64,000 nucleotides of DNA. Source: Theropithecus gelada (taxonomy: Eukaryota; Chordata; Mammalia; Primates; Cercopithecidae). Both the position numbers and the translations under genes were made by a program. This document shows, one piece after another, positions 44,831-55,380 of the stretch. Within the stretch, counting starts at the first letter, position 1; each line of letters opens with the position of its first letter. Location of the stretch: contig NC_037689.1 of assembly GCF_003255815.1 (NCBI RefSeq), positions 148,833,907 through 148,897,906 of the forward strand. The letters run 5' to 3'. The notes under the pieces are model-generated. The model ran no database searches and had not been told where the DNA came from. It was given only the letters and a program-made list of their open reading frames with translations.

Positions 44831-44967
44831 ATTTTATTTTAAAATGATCATCAAAAAAACTAGGCATCTGAGGAACAGTAAAAAAGAGTTTTGAGCTGAA
44901 CTAATAATCACAATTCTTTACAAACAATGAAAGGATTCTACTTGTTCTCCCAACCAACATTCCTTGC
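44831..44967. other. AT-rich sequence, unassigned
   Basis: Short gap between L1M and LTR. No gene. Confidence 0.4.
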
Positions 44968-45542
44968 CAGACAGCCTCTAAAATGCCCTCCAAAGATCCT
45001 CACCTGCTCAGATCTGTGTCCTTATGCAATCCCCTCTCCTAGAATGTGGTCTAGACCTAGTGATTCATTTCTAACAAATAGAATATGGCAGAAGTGATGG
45101 GATGCCACTTCCAAGGTGAGGTTATAGAAAGACCATGACTTCTATCTTGCTTACCCTGTCTTGGTCTCTCAATTCCTTGCTTGCTCTGATGGAAGCCAGC
45201 TGCCATGTTGTGAGCTGCCCTACAGGGAAGCTCATGTGGTAAAGAACTGAGCCACAACTGGGCAGTGAGGACTAGAGGCCCTCACCTCACTGGCCTGGGA
45301 GGAAGTGAATCCTGCCAACAATCATGTAAGTAAGTATAGAAGTAGATTCTCCACAAGTAAGGCCTTGAGATGACTGTAGCTCCAGTCAACACATTGATTG
45401 CAGCCTTGTGAGAGACCCTGAGATAGAGGATCCACGCAAGCAATGCCTAGAATCCAGACTCACACAAACCATGAGATAAGACACCTTTGTTGTTTTCAGT
45501 CATGAAGTTTTGGGAGTAATCATTACAGAACAATAGATAACA
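44968..45542 (+). mobile_element. Retroviral LTR-like element, family unassigned
   Basis: A known dispersed sequence: 'cctctaaaatgccctccaaa', 'gtctagacctagtgattcat', 'agccagctgccatgttgtga', 'gcagccttgtgagagaccct' and end 'gaacaatagataac'. I recognise the text as a common mammalian LTR-type repeat but do not trust a family name. Length of about 575 bp and lack of coding suit a solitary LTR. Confidence 0.65.
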
Positions 45543-45544
45543 AG

Positions 45545-45775
45545 CATAAAGCCCACTTCTAGAAATGTATCTGAAGGAATTAGACATCTCTACAAAACAT
45601 GTGTACACATGTATGTTCATCACACAGATATTTATAATAGTGAAAAAACAAAAATAACCTAAATGTTCAACAATAACAGAATGGTTAAATAGATTATGAT
45701 ATATTCACATAATGTCATATCCGGCAACCATTAAAAATGATACTATGTTACAGACATTAATAGATAATAAGGGAC
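45545..45775 (+). mobile_element. Old L1M 3' scrap
   Basis: 'cccacttctagaaatgtatc', 'aaatgttcaacaataacaga' and 'ggcaaccattaaaaatgata' are L1M 3' ORF2-like sequence. Confidence 0.7.
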
Positions 45776-46311
45776 TACAAACAACACTATGCCTATAAAT
45801 TTCAAAACTTAGGTGAAATAGACTTATGCATTGAAAGACACAAACTACCAACATTCATTCAAGAAGAAATAGATAACTGGAAGTCTTACATCTTTTAAAT
45901 GAATTGAACAGAATTTGAGTTAGAAATCTTCCCACAAATTAAGCTCCAGGCCCATATGGCTTGATTTGCAACTTCTATCAAACATTTAAGGAATATGTAA
46001 TGCCTACTCTACAAAAACTTCCAGAAAATAGAAGGTGAGAGGATACTTCTTAAATTATTTTGTGATGCTAGCATTACTCCAATGTCAAAACTACACAAAG
46101 ACAATATAAGAACGAAATCCCAAAAAACAAAAAACCAATATCCCTCATGAACATAGTGTAAAAATCTTTAACAATATATTGGCAAATGTATCAAGTAATA
46201 TACAAAAATAATAATATGTCATGAGCAGGTGATATTTATCCTGAAAATGCAGTTGGTTCAATATTTAAAAAGCAAATCAATGTAATCCACCCTATGAACT
46301 ATCAACAGTCT

Positions 46312-46326
46312 AAAGAAGGAAAAACC
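46312..46326 (+). repeat. L1PA target-site duplication, left
   Basis: 'aaagaaggaaaaacc' recurs exactly at 49643-49657 after the A tail. Confidence 0.97.
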
Positions 46327-46980
46327 GAAATGAAGGCAGAAATAAAGATGTTCTTTGAAACCAATGAGAACAAAGATACAACATACCAGAATCTCTGGGA
46401 CACATTTAAAGCAGTGTGTAGAGGGAAATTTATAGCACTAAATGCACACAAGAGAAAGCAGGAAAGATCTAAAATTGACACTCTAACATCACAATTAAAA
46501 GAACTAGAGAAGCAAGAGCAAACGCATTCAAAAGCTAGCAGAAGGCAAGAAATAACTAAGATCAGAGCAGAACTGAAGGAGATAGAGACACAAAAAACCC
46601 TCCAAAAAATCAATGAATCCAGGAGTTGGTTTTTTGAAAAGATCAACAAAATTGACAGACCACTAGCAAGACTAATAAAGAAGAAAAGAGAGAAGAATCA
46701 AATAGACGCAATAAAAAATGATAAAGGGGATATCACCACCGACCCCACAGAAATACAAACTACCATCAGAGAATACTATAAACACCTCTATGCAAATAAA
46801 CTAGAAAATCTAGAAGAAATGGATAATTTCCTGGACACTTACACTCTTCCAAGACTAAACCAGGAAGAAGTTGAATCCCTGAATAGACCAATAGCAGGCT
46901 CTGAAATTGAGGCAATAATTAATAGCCTACCAACCAAAAAAAGTCCAGGACCAGATGGATTCACAGCTGAATTCTACTAG
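46327..46980 (+). pseudogene. L1 ORF2 relic, part 1 (inter-domain region)
   Basis: About 218 codons of L1 ORF2 between the endonuclease and reverse-transcriptase domains, including the 'SPGPDGFTAEFY' motif that opens the RT domain. The frame ends at TAG (46978-46980) where other L1 copies have a glutamine codon, a single C-to-T change. The ORF seems to start upstream only because L1M flank happens to be open. The product would be part of the ORF2 nuclease/reverse transcriptase that copies L1 RNA; here non-functional. Confidence 0.93.
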
Positions 46981-49361
46981 AGGTACAAGGAGGAGCTGGT
47001 ACCATTCCTTCGGAAACTATTCCAATCAATAGAAAAAGAGGGAATCCTCCCTAACTCATTTTATGAGGCCAACATCATCCTGATACCAAAGCCTGGCAGA
47101 GACACAACAAAAAAAGAGAATTTTAGACCAATATCCCTGATGAACATCGATGCAAAAATCCTCAATAAAATACTGGCAAACCGGATTCAGCAGCACATCA
47201 AAAAGCTTATCCACCATGATCAAGTGGGCTTCATCCCTGGGACGCAAGGCTGGTTCAACATTCGCAAATCAATAAACATAATCCAGCATATGAACAGAAC
47301 CAAAGACAAGAACCACATGATTATCTCAATAGATGCAGAAAGGCTTTTGACAAAATTCAACAGCCCTTCATGCTAAAAACGCTCAATAAATTCGGTATTG
47401 ATGGAACGTACCTCAAAATAATAAGAGCTATTTATGACAAACCCACAGCCAATATCATACTGAATGGGCAAAAACTGGAAACATTCCCTTTGAAAACTGG
47501 CACAAGACAGGGATGCCCTCTCTCACCACTCCTATTCAACATAGTGTTGGAAGTTCTGGCTAGGGCAATCAGGCAAGAGAAAGAAATCAAGGGTATTCAG
47601 TTAGGAAAAGAAGAAGTCAAATTGTCCCTCTTTGCAGATGACATGATTGTATATTTAGAAAATCCCATTGTCTCAGCCCAAAATCTCCTTAAGCTGATAA
47701 GCAACTTCAGCAAAGTCTCAGGATACAAAATTAATGTGCAAAAATCACAAGCATTCTTATACACCAGTAACAGACAAACACAGAGCCAAATCATGAATGA
47801 ACTTCCATTCACAAATGCTTCAAAGAGAATAAAATACCTAGGAATCCAACTTACAAGGGATGTAGAGGAGCTCTTCAAGGAGAACTACAAACCACTGCTC
47901 AGTGAAATAAAAGAGGACACAAACAAATGGAAGAACATACCATGCTCATGGATAGGAAGAATCAATATCGTGAAAATGGCCATACTGCCCAAGGTTATTT
48001 ATAGATTCAATGCCATCCCCATCAAGCTACCAATGAGTTTCTTCACAGAATTGGAAAAAACTGCTTTAAAGTTCATATGGAACCAAAAAACAGCCCGCAT
48101 CTCCAAGACAATCCTAAGTCAAAAGAACAAAGCTGGACGCATCACGCTACCTGACTTCAAACTATACTACAAGGCTACAGTAACCAAAACATCATGGTAC
48201 TGGTACCAAAACAGAGATAGAGACCAATGGAACAGAACAGAGTCCTCAGAAATAATACCACACATCTACAGCCATCTGATCTTTGACAAACCTGAGAGAA
48301 ACAAGAAATGGGGAAAGGATTCCCTATTTAAGAAATGGTGCTGGGAAAATTGGCTAGCCATAAGTAGAAAGCTGAAACTGGATCCTTTCCTTACTCCTTA
48401 TACGAAAATTAATTCAAGATGGATTAGAAACTTAAATGTTAGACCCAATACCATAAAAACCCTAGAAGAAAACCTAGGTAATACCATTCAGGACATAGGC
48501 ATAGGCAAGGACTTCATGTCTAAAACACCAAAAGCAACAGCAGCAAAAGCCAAAATTGACAAATGGGATCTAATTAAACTAAAGAGCTTCTGCACAGCAA
48601 AAGAAACTACCATCAGAGTGAACAGGCAACCTACAGAATGGGAGAAAATTTTTGCAATCTACTCATCTGACAAAGGGCTAATATCCAGAACCTACAAAGA
48701 ACTCAAACAAATTTACAAGAAAAAAACAAACAACCCCATCAAAAAGTGGGCAAAGGATATGAACAGACATTTCTCAAAAGAAGACATTCATACAGCCAAC
48801 AGACACATGAAAAAATGCTCATCATCACTGGCCATCAGAGAAATGCAAATCAAAACCACAATGAGATACCATCTCACACCAGTTAAAATGGTGATCATTA
48901 AAAAGTCAGGAAACAACAGGTGCTGGAGAGGATGTGGAGAAATAGGAACACTTTTACACTGTTGGTGGGATTGTAAACTAGTTCAACCATTATGGAAAAC
49001 AGTATGGCGATTCCTCAAGGATCTAGAACTAGATGTACCATATGACCCAGCCATCCCATTACTGGGTATATACCCAAAGGATTATAAATCATGCTGCTAT
49101 AAAGACACATGCACACGTATGTTTATTGCGGCACTATTCACAATAGCAAAGACTTGGAATCAACCCAAATGTCCATCAGTGACAGACTGGATTAAGAAAA
49201 TGTGGCACATATACACCATGGAATACTATGCAGCCATAAAAAAGGATGAGTTTGTGTCCTTTGTAGGGACATGGATGCAGCTGGAAACCATCATTCTTAG
49301 CAAACTATCACAGGAACAGAAAACCAAACACCGCATGTTCTCACTTATAGGTGGGAACTGA
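46981..49361 (+). pseudogene. L1 ORF2 relic, part 2 (reverse transcriptase and C-terminus)
   Basis: After the stop the frame stays open to about 47340, where one base is lost near 'gatgcagaaaggctttt', and the rest (47370-49361, 663 codons) is open to the natural ORF2 end. The catalytic 'FADDM' motif is encoded at 47631-47645. The 'CW..C...H....C' style cysteine-rich region of the ORF2 C-terminus is present near 48920-49000 (a cysteine-containing 'RCWRGCGE' block followed by 'LLHCWWDCK'). The length and preservation mark it as young relative to every other L1 here. Confidence 0.93.
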
Positions 49362-49467
49362 ACAATGAGATCACTTGGACTCGGGAAGGGGAACATCACA
49401 CACCGGGGCCTATCATGGGGAGGGGGGAGTGGGGAGGGATTGCATTGGGAGTTATACCTGATGTAAA

Positions 49468-49503
49468 TGACGAGTTGATGGGTGCTGACGAGTTGATGGG
49501 TGC
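49468..49503 (+). repeat. 18-bp tandem duplication in L1 3' UTR
   Basis: 'tgacgagttgatgggtgc' occurs twice, perfectly, where other L1 3' UTRs have it once. Confidence 0.95.
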
Positions 49504-49580
49504 TGCACAGCAACATGACACAAGTATACATATGTAACAAACCTGCACGTTATGCACATGTACCCTAGAACTTAAAGTAT

Positions 49581-49645
49581 AATAATAATTAATTAATTAA
49601 TTAATTAATTTTTTAAAAAAGAAAATCACATGCAAAAAAAAAAAA
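49581..49645 (+). repeat. Bipartite L1 tail with (TTAA)n
   Basis: The L1 polyadenylation region runs into (aatt)n, then T/A runs, then the non-repeat string 'gaaaatcacatgc' (49621-49633), then a second run of A to 49645. Confidence 0.9.
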
Positions 49646-49657
49646 GAAGGAAAAACC
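49643..49657 (+). repeat. L1PA target-site duplication, right
   Basis: Exact copy of the left duplication at 46312-46326. Confidence 0.97.
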
Positions 49658-50675
49658 ACATGGTCACACTTCCATTCATAATGAAACTCTCAGCACACTA
49701 GGAATAAAAGAGAACCTTATCTTCTTGACTAAGGGCATCATCAACAACAAAATATGCTCCTAAGAACATAATTTGTAATGAAAGACTAAATGCTTCCCCC
49801 TAAGATTTGAAGTAAATCAAAGATGTCTACTCACATCACTCCTAGTCAACATCATCCTGAGAGTCCCGGTCAATGCAATAAGGCAAGGAAAATAGATAGT
49901 ACCTTCAGATTGGAATGGAAAAAATAAAGGTGTCTATATAAACAGACAACATGATTGTCTATGGAAAAACTCCCAAGAAATCTGCAAGAAAGCTACTAGA
50001 ACAGGATACAAGGCCAATTTACAATATGCAACACAATCAACTGTATTTCTATATACTAGCAAAACAGCCACTGCAAACTGAAATTTTTAAAAAGTATCAA
50101 TTTTAAAAAAGAAGAGCAAGGTTGGAGGACTGAGACTATTAAATTTCAAGACTTACTATAAAGCTACAGTAAACAAGACAATGTAGTATTTGTGAATGGA
50201 CTGACATATAAATCAATCAAACATAACAAAGTCCAGAAATAAACAAACATAGTCTACTGGTTTTTGACAAGATGTGAAGAAAAGAAGGAGAAAGTATAGA
50301 ATTTTTAACAGATGGTGCAAAGTAATGAACTTGAACCCATATCTTACACCATTTACAAAAATTACCTCAAAATTTTTCCTAGGCTTAAATGTAAAACCTA
50401 AAACTATAAAATTTCTGAAAGTAAATATAGGAGAAAATCTTTATGATTTTGTTTAGATAGGGCACACTAAGTACAAACCACAATAGAAAAAAATTGATAA
50501 AATGTACAAATTGAACTTCATCAAAATAAGAATTTTAATTTTCAAATTTGTGCTCTTTAAGATATACTGTTAAGAAAATAAAAAAGACAAGCCACAGAAA
50601 AGGAGACAACATTTGCAAAGCACATATCTAATAAAGAACTGGTAACCAAAATCCATAAAGAACTCTCTAAGCTTA

Positions 50676-51474
50676 TATGGTAGGCTGAATAAAGTCCCCA
50701 AAGTTATCCAGGTCTTAACCCCTGAAACCTGTGAATGTTACCTCATGTGCCAAAACTGGACATTGCAAATGTGATTAAATTCAGAGTCTTGGCTGGGCGC
50801 AGTGGCTCATGCCTGTAATCCCAGCACTTTGGGAGGCCGAGGCAGATGGCCAGGAGATCGAGACCATCCTGGCTAACACGGTGAAAACCCTTCTCTACTA
50901 AAAATACAAAAAATTAGCTGGGCACAGTGGTGGGTGCCTGTAGTCCCAGCTACTCGTCAGGCTGAGGCAGAAGAATGGCATGAACCCAGGAGGTGGAGGT
51001 TGCAGTGAGCCGAGATCATGCCACTGCACTCCAGCCTGGGTGACAGAGTGAGAGTCCATCTCAAAATAAATAAATAAATAAAATAAAATAAAATTAAGAG
51101 TCTCAAGACAGGGAGATTATCCTGGATTATCCAGGTAGACCTTAAATGTAATCACAAGTGTCATGACAAGAGGGAGGCAGAAGAAGATTTGACTACAGAA
51201 AAGAACGCAATATGACCACACAGGCAGAGTTTGGGGTGATGAGGACACAAGCCATGCAATACCAGCAAGCCATGAAATGCCAGCAAGCTGGAAGAGATAA
51301 AGAATGAATTCTATGCTAGGACTTCCAAAAGGAACCAGCTCTGCTGACATCTTAACACCTCAGACGACTCAGTTCTCACTTTTGGATTCCAGAACTGTAA
51401 GAGGATATATTTGCGTTATTTTAAGCCACTAAATTTGTGGTAATTTGTTACAACAGCTCTAGCAAGCCAATATA
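50676..51474 (+). mobile_element. MLT1-type MaLR solo LTR, split by an Alu
   Basis: 'tatggtaggctgaataaagt' starts it, then 'tgtgattaaattcagagtct', the Alu, 'gagattatcctggattatcc', 'gaagaagatttgactacag', 'ggattccagaactgtaagag', 'taagccactaaatttgtgg' and 'ctctagcaagcc'. MLT1 landmarks in forward order. The L1M resumes after it. Confidence 0.88.
50791..51093 (+). mobile_element. Alu (AluS/Y type) inside MLT1
   Basis: Plus-strand Alu missing about 13 bases in the left arm ('gaggcagatggccaggagatc'-type join). The tail is mixed (AAAT)n and (AAAAT)n. Target duplication 'aaattcagagtct' against 'aaattaagagtct'. Confidence 0.95.
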
Positions 51475-51570
51475 GCTCAGCAGTGAGCAAATAGTCTAAC
51501 CAGAAAATCAGCAGCAAAAAACTTGAACTGACATTTCACCAAAGAGGAGATAAGAGAGATAAGAATGGCA

Positions 51571-51926
51571 GGGCCAGGGCAGTGGCTCACGCCTGTAGTC
51601 CCAGCAGTTTGGGAGGCCAAAGTGGGAGGACTGCTTGAACCCAGGAGTTTGAGACCAGCCTGGCTAACATGGTGAAACACTAATCTCTACAAAAAAATAT
51701 AAAAATTAGCCGGGCATGGTGATGCATGCCTATAGTCCCATCTACTCAGCAGGCTGAGGTGGGAGAATCGCTTGGGCCTGGAAGGTCAAGTATTTCAGTG
51801 AGCCAAGATTGTACCATTGCACCCCATGCTAGATGACAGAGTGAGACTCTGTCTCAAAAAAAAAAAAAAAAAAGAAAGAAAGAAAGAAAAAAAAGAAAAA
51901 GAAAAAAGAAAACAGAAAAAGAAAAA
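51571..51926 (+). mobile_element. Old Alu with extended A-rich tail, inside L1M
   Basis: Both monomers are present ('ggccagggcagtggctcacg', 'ggtgggagaatcgcttggg', 'ccatgctagatgacagagtg') and diverged. The tail (51858-51926) evolved into (AAAG)n and (AAAAAG)n. The L1M text is continuous across it. Confidence 0.93.
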
Positions 51927-52745
51927 GGCCAAAAGCGCATGAAAAGATGCTCCACATCATTGGTCATTAGGGAAAAGCAAATTTAAACTACAGTGAGATA
52001 TTACTACACACTTACAAGAATGGCTAAAATTAAAACAATACATATCACAAAGTGGAACAACTAGAATTCTCATACTTTGCTTGTGGCAATGCAAAATGAT
52101 GCAGCCACATTGGACATCAGTTTGGTAGTTTGTTATAAAGTTCAACACTCATTTCCAATACAACCTAGCAATCCCCCTGCTAGATATTTACCCAAGAAAA
52201 ATAAAGACATGGCCATAAGGCAAACAAATAAAATAAACAAACAAGCAACAAACAACAACAAAACCCTGTCTGTGACGTTTATAATGATTTTTTAATGATC
52301 ACTAAAATCTGGCAACAATCTGGTGTCCCTCAACTGGTGAATCAATAAACACACTGCAATATATCCATAAAATGGACTGCTATTCAGCAATAAAAAGAAT
52401 AAATTACTGATATGCAACAATGTAAACTAATCTCAAAAGGCATTATTCTAAATAAATAAGGTAGACAAAAAAGTCTACACACTACATGCTTCCATTTATA
52501 TGACATTCTGGAAAACTAAAATTACTGGGACAGGAATCAGATCATTGGTTGCCAGGGATCTGATCTGGAGGTGGGAGAAGACAATTGCCTACAAAGGGGC
52601 ATGAGGAACTAGTTGTAATAATCGGAAAATTCACTCCCTTGATTATGGTGATAAATGGCTGCATACGTTTGTCAAAATTCATAGAACTGTACACCTAAAA
52701 AGGATGAATTTTTCTGTAAGTAAATTTTAACTCAATAAATAAAGA

Positions 52746-53340
52746 AAAATTTAAAATTGGTACAAACACTAACTTGAAAAAAATAACAATGTAGATCGAT
52801 GTGTATTGACATTGGAAATTGAATATGGCTAAATGAAAAAAAAAGTTTGCAACACAGCAATTGAGGGAAAAATAATGGTATGTGTGTGTGCTATGGCCTG
52901 AAAGTTTGTGTCCCCCTCAAATTCCTATGTTGAAATCCTAATCCCCAATGTGATGGTATGAGGAGTTGGGGCCTTTAGGAGGTGATTTGGTCAAGAGGGC
53001 GGAGGCCTGGTGAATAGGATCAGTGTCTTTTTAAGAAGAGATGTAAGAGAGACGATCTCTTTCTCCATCACTTGAGCAAACGATAAGGCAGCTGTCTGTA
53101 AACTAGGAGGAGGGCCCTCACCAAGAACCTGACCATGCTGGCACGCTAATCTAAGACATGCAGCCTCCAGAGCTGTGAGAAATACAGTTTGTTGGTTAAG
53201 CCACCCAGTGTATGGTATTCTGCTCTAGCAGCCAGGACTGACTAAAGCAGTGTCTATTTACATGCACACATACACACACATGTGCATATGTTTATATATC
53301 TGGAAGGAAATACATAAAACATGAACAGAGGTCATACATA
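52746..53340 (+). mobile_element. Old L1M 3' region, split by MLT1A
   Basis: 'aaagtttgcaacacagcaat', 'aaataatggtatgtgtg' then, after the LTR, 'tctatttacatgcacaca' and 'tctggaaggaaatacataaa' form L1M 3' text. A short CA-rich run lies at 53262-53282. Confidence 0.65.
52889..53249 (+). mobile_element. MLT1A solo LTR
   Basis: It starts 'tgctatggcctgaaagtttg', contains 'cccccaatgtgatggtatga'-like text, 'tttttaagaagagatgtaag', 'agggccctcaccaagaacct', 'cctccagagctgtgagaaat' and 'ttaagccacccagtgtatgg', and ends 'gactgactaaagca'. A 5-base duplication 'gtgtg'/'gtgtc' flanks it. No internal genes. Confidence 0.95.
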
Positions 53341-53344
53341 GTTG

Positions 53345-53725
53345 TCAGAATCTCTCATTCACTTACTCGCTCCTCGATGTGTGGCCCTGGAAAAGACACT
53401 TTCTCTCTTTTGACCTTAATTCCTACCTGAGTGAAGTGACAGAACTGTACCAACCTTCCTAGTCTACTCCAAATGAAATGGTCCCCCATCACTCTAAGTC
53501 CCCTTACTCTGCTCTGTTTTTTTCATGGCCAGCTTTGCTGCCTGACACTGTCTTATATATGTGTTATATTTATCGCCTGTTTGTCCCACTAGAATAGGGA
53601 ACTCTATGAGGAAAGAATTTAGGCCTGCTTTGTTCATTACTGTTGTTTCCTAAACACTGAGAACAATGTGTGGCATTTAGTAGGTGCTTAACAAATATTT
53701 ATTGAATAAATGATTGAATATATCT
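53345..53725 (+). mobile_element. MIR-like piece followed by L2 3' end
   Basis: 53345-53455 has MIR-like 'ggccctggaaaagacacttt'. From about 53460 the L2 3' end is plain: 'tttgtcccactagaataggg', 'gaactctatgaggaaagaat' and 'tggcatttagtaggtgctta', then 'ttgaataaatga'. Confidence 0.85.
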
Positions 53726-54639
53726 TCCTGAGTGGTCCTTGTAGAATTTGTCACCTTCTCAAAAACTTTCATGATCTTGAGGACCTTACGATCAAATTGC
53801 AGGGACACAATCCAAAAATGAAATAGCACCTTAGTCACCACAAACAGCATTGGAACAGAATGTGGGGCAGGAGATAGGTGTTGAGGCAGGAATCAAAGGG
53901 CGGGGCTGGGATTGGCAAAGTGACTTTTGAGTATACTTTTGTATAACTGGAGTTGTGGGGCTGCAGATTAGGATATGCCTTGATCTTTCTTATAGCTCTC
54001 ATATCCCTGCAGAACATGACTTTATCCTATAGCTCTTTCTAGAGTCATTGCCCAAGAAACTCAGAAAAGTCTCTCTGAATGCCCCACAGCAAAACCCTTT
54101 GTACTTCATGCATCATTAAAAATCCAGAGCACTCCAAGTCTGTTCCACCAGCCTTCCCAGGTAAGAGGAAGCCCAGGTTAGGAAAAAAGTGATGTGGTCC
54201 CATCGAACGGAAAGGTGGGAGCCAAGCTTCATACTGCAGGCCCTCATTAGCTAAGATCACCAAAGGGCTTTGGCTCCCCTAGCTGCCTCCGTGCCAGCTG
54301 CAAGAGTCATGTTTGCTCCGCAGAGGCTCGGCTGCTGCCAGACTTGGCCACAAGTGTTTACCCTGCTGTGCTGGCAAAGGCCCCCGTTCCTCAGCAGCTT
54401 CTGTGCCTTCTCTAACTCAACAGCAAACAGCTTTTCACCCACAAGGCACCTGGCCTCTAAGAGCTCTCTTTCTAAGGATGTCCTCCTGTCCCCAAAGGAC
54501 GCTCACAAGCGCATGCAACCTTGGGTGCCCTATCAAAGTTGGAGAGATGGTGAGCTGGCCAGTCCCATGCTGCAGGTCCCAGCTGAGGCAGTCAACACAC
54601 AGGTCTTCTCTTTGTGAGAAACACTCTGACCATCTTATC
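53726..54639. other. Unique non-coding sequence
   Basis: No gene recognised. Overlapping frames near 54270-54720 (115 and 136 codons, two frames) have no domain and no conserved-codon pattern visible. Confidence 0.45.
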
Positions 54640-54844
54640 TATAATCGAGACTCCCACCTTCCTACTCTGAACTTCCCTTTACTTGCTCTGCTTCTGGACA
54701 TCATTTCTTACCACCTAACATGATTTACTTTGTTGCTGTTAATTGTCTGTCTCCCTCCACTAGAATTTAAGTTCAATAGGAGCAAAATTTTGGTTGGCTT
54801 TGTTCACCGATGTGAGCAGAATATATATTCACAGAGCATAAAAT

Positions 54845-55087
54845 AATAGCCAGGGCTTATATAACGCACACTCTGTGCCAAACACTGTTTTACACACTTC
54901 ATATCAATTAAATTATTTAATCTTCATAAGAACCTATGAGGAAGGCACTATTAGGATACCCATTTTATAGATAAAGAAACTGAGGCGCAGAGAACAAAGT
55001 AATTTGTGTAAGATCACATAGCTAGTGAATGATAGAATTGGGATTTGAACACAGGCTTACCCTTCCTTAACCACTAGGATATACCAC
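54845..55087 (-). mobile_element. MIR SINE, minus strand, inside L2
   Basis: 'aacgcacactctgtgccaaa', 'cccattttatagataaagaa', 'actgaggcgcagagaacaaa', 'gatcacatagctagtgaatg' and 'cttaaccactaggat' are the antisense MIR from 3' to 5' end. Well preserved. Confidence 0.93.
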
Positions 55088-55111
55088 CACAAAACAAAAC
55101 AAAACAAAACA
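55088..55111. repeat. (AAAAC)n simple repeat
   Basis: Four 'aaaac' units between the MIR and the right part of the L2. Confidence 0.9.
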
Positions 55112-55271
55112 GTGCCTTGCACATAGTAGGCACTCAGTAAATGAATGTAAGAGTAAATCCATGCATGAAACTACGAAGTGCCTGCCTTGTGTGGGGAATC
55201 TGATCTGCTAGTCCACCACCACAGCCACCCTCCCCAACTACCTCTCCCTAGGAGACTCTTATTTTCTCACC

Positions 55272-55380
55272 AGTCTTTCCTTCCTCTCTCCCTTCCTTCC
55301 TCTCCTTCCCTTCCTTCTTTGCTCCCTTCACTTCTCCCTCCATTTCCTCTCCTTCTCTACATTCCTTCCCTCCTTTCCTG
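55272..55380. repeat. Polypyrimidine tract
   Basis: About 110 bases nearly all C/T, 'cttcc' based. Confidence 0.9.

Larger units (their letters stand above)
46327..49642 (+). mobile_element. 5'-truncated L1PA-type element, 3.3 kb
   Basis: It begins in the middle of ORF2 (after the endonuclease domain), includes the reverse-transcriptase and C-terminal domains, a complete 3' UTR, and a bipartite tail. The perfect 15-base duplication on both sides proves normal target-primed insertion into the L1M. The 3' UTR text 'cacttggactcgggaagg' resembles the Old World monkey L1 lineage as I remember it. ORF2 has one nonsense codon and one frameshift, so it cannot be autonomous. Confidence 0.98.
45776..52745 (+). 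mobile_element. Old L1M, ORF2 to 3' UTR, with four later insertions
   Basis: One decayed L1M text can be followed across the block. First the upstream reverse-transcriptase part (45850-46326: 'accaacattcattcaagaag', 'gctccaggcccatatggctt', 'atgtcatgagcaggtgatat'). It continues at 49658 after the inserted L1PA, then the post-RT part up to 50675, then after the MLT1 at 51475, then after an Alu at 51927, ending in the 3' UTR 'ctcaataaataaag' near 52745. The coding sequence is full of stops. It is the oldest layer of the nest. Confidence 0.88.
54640..55150 (+). mobile_element. L2 3' end split by a MIR
   Basis: The L2 left part ('actttgttgctgttaattgt', 'ctccactagaatttaagttc', 'ggctttgttcaccgatgtga') is separated from its right part ('cagtgccttgcacatagtag', 'gcactcagtaaatgaatg') by an antisense MIR and an (AAAAC)n run. 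Confidence 0.85.

Noticed and set aside
44968..45542. Retroviral coding genes next to LTRs
   Set aside because: None of the LTRs in the window is paired with a second LTR or with gag/pol/env-like sequence; all are solitary.
54270..54723. Two overlapping plus-strand frames (115 and 136 codons)
   Set aside because: Mutually overlapping, no family resemblance, no splice-site structure.
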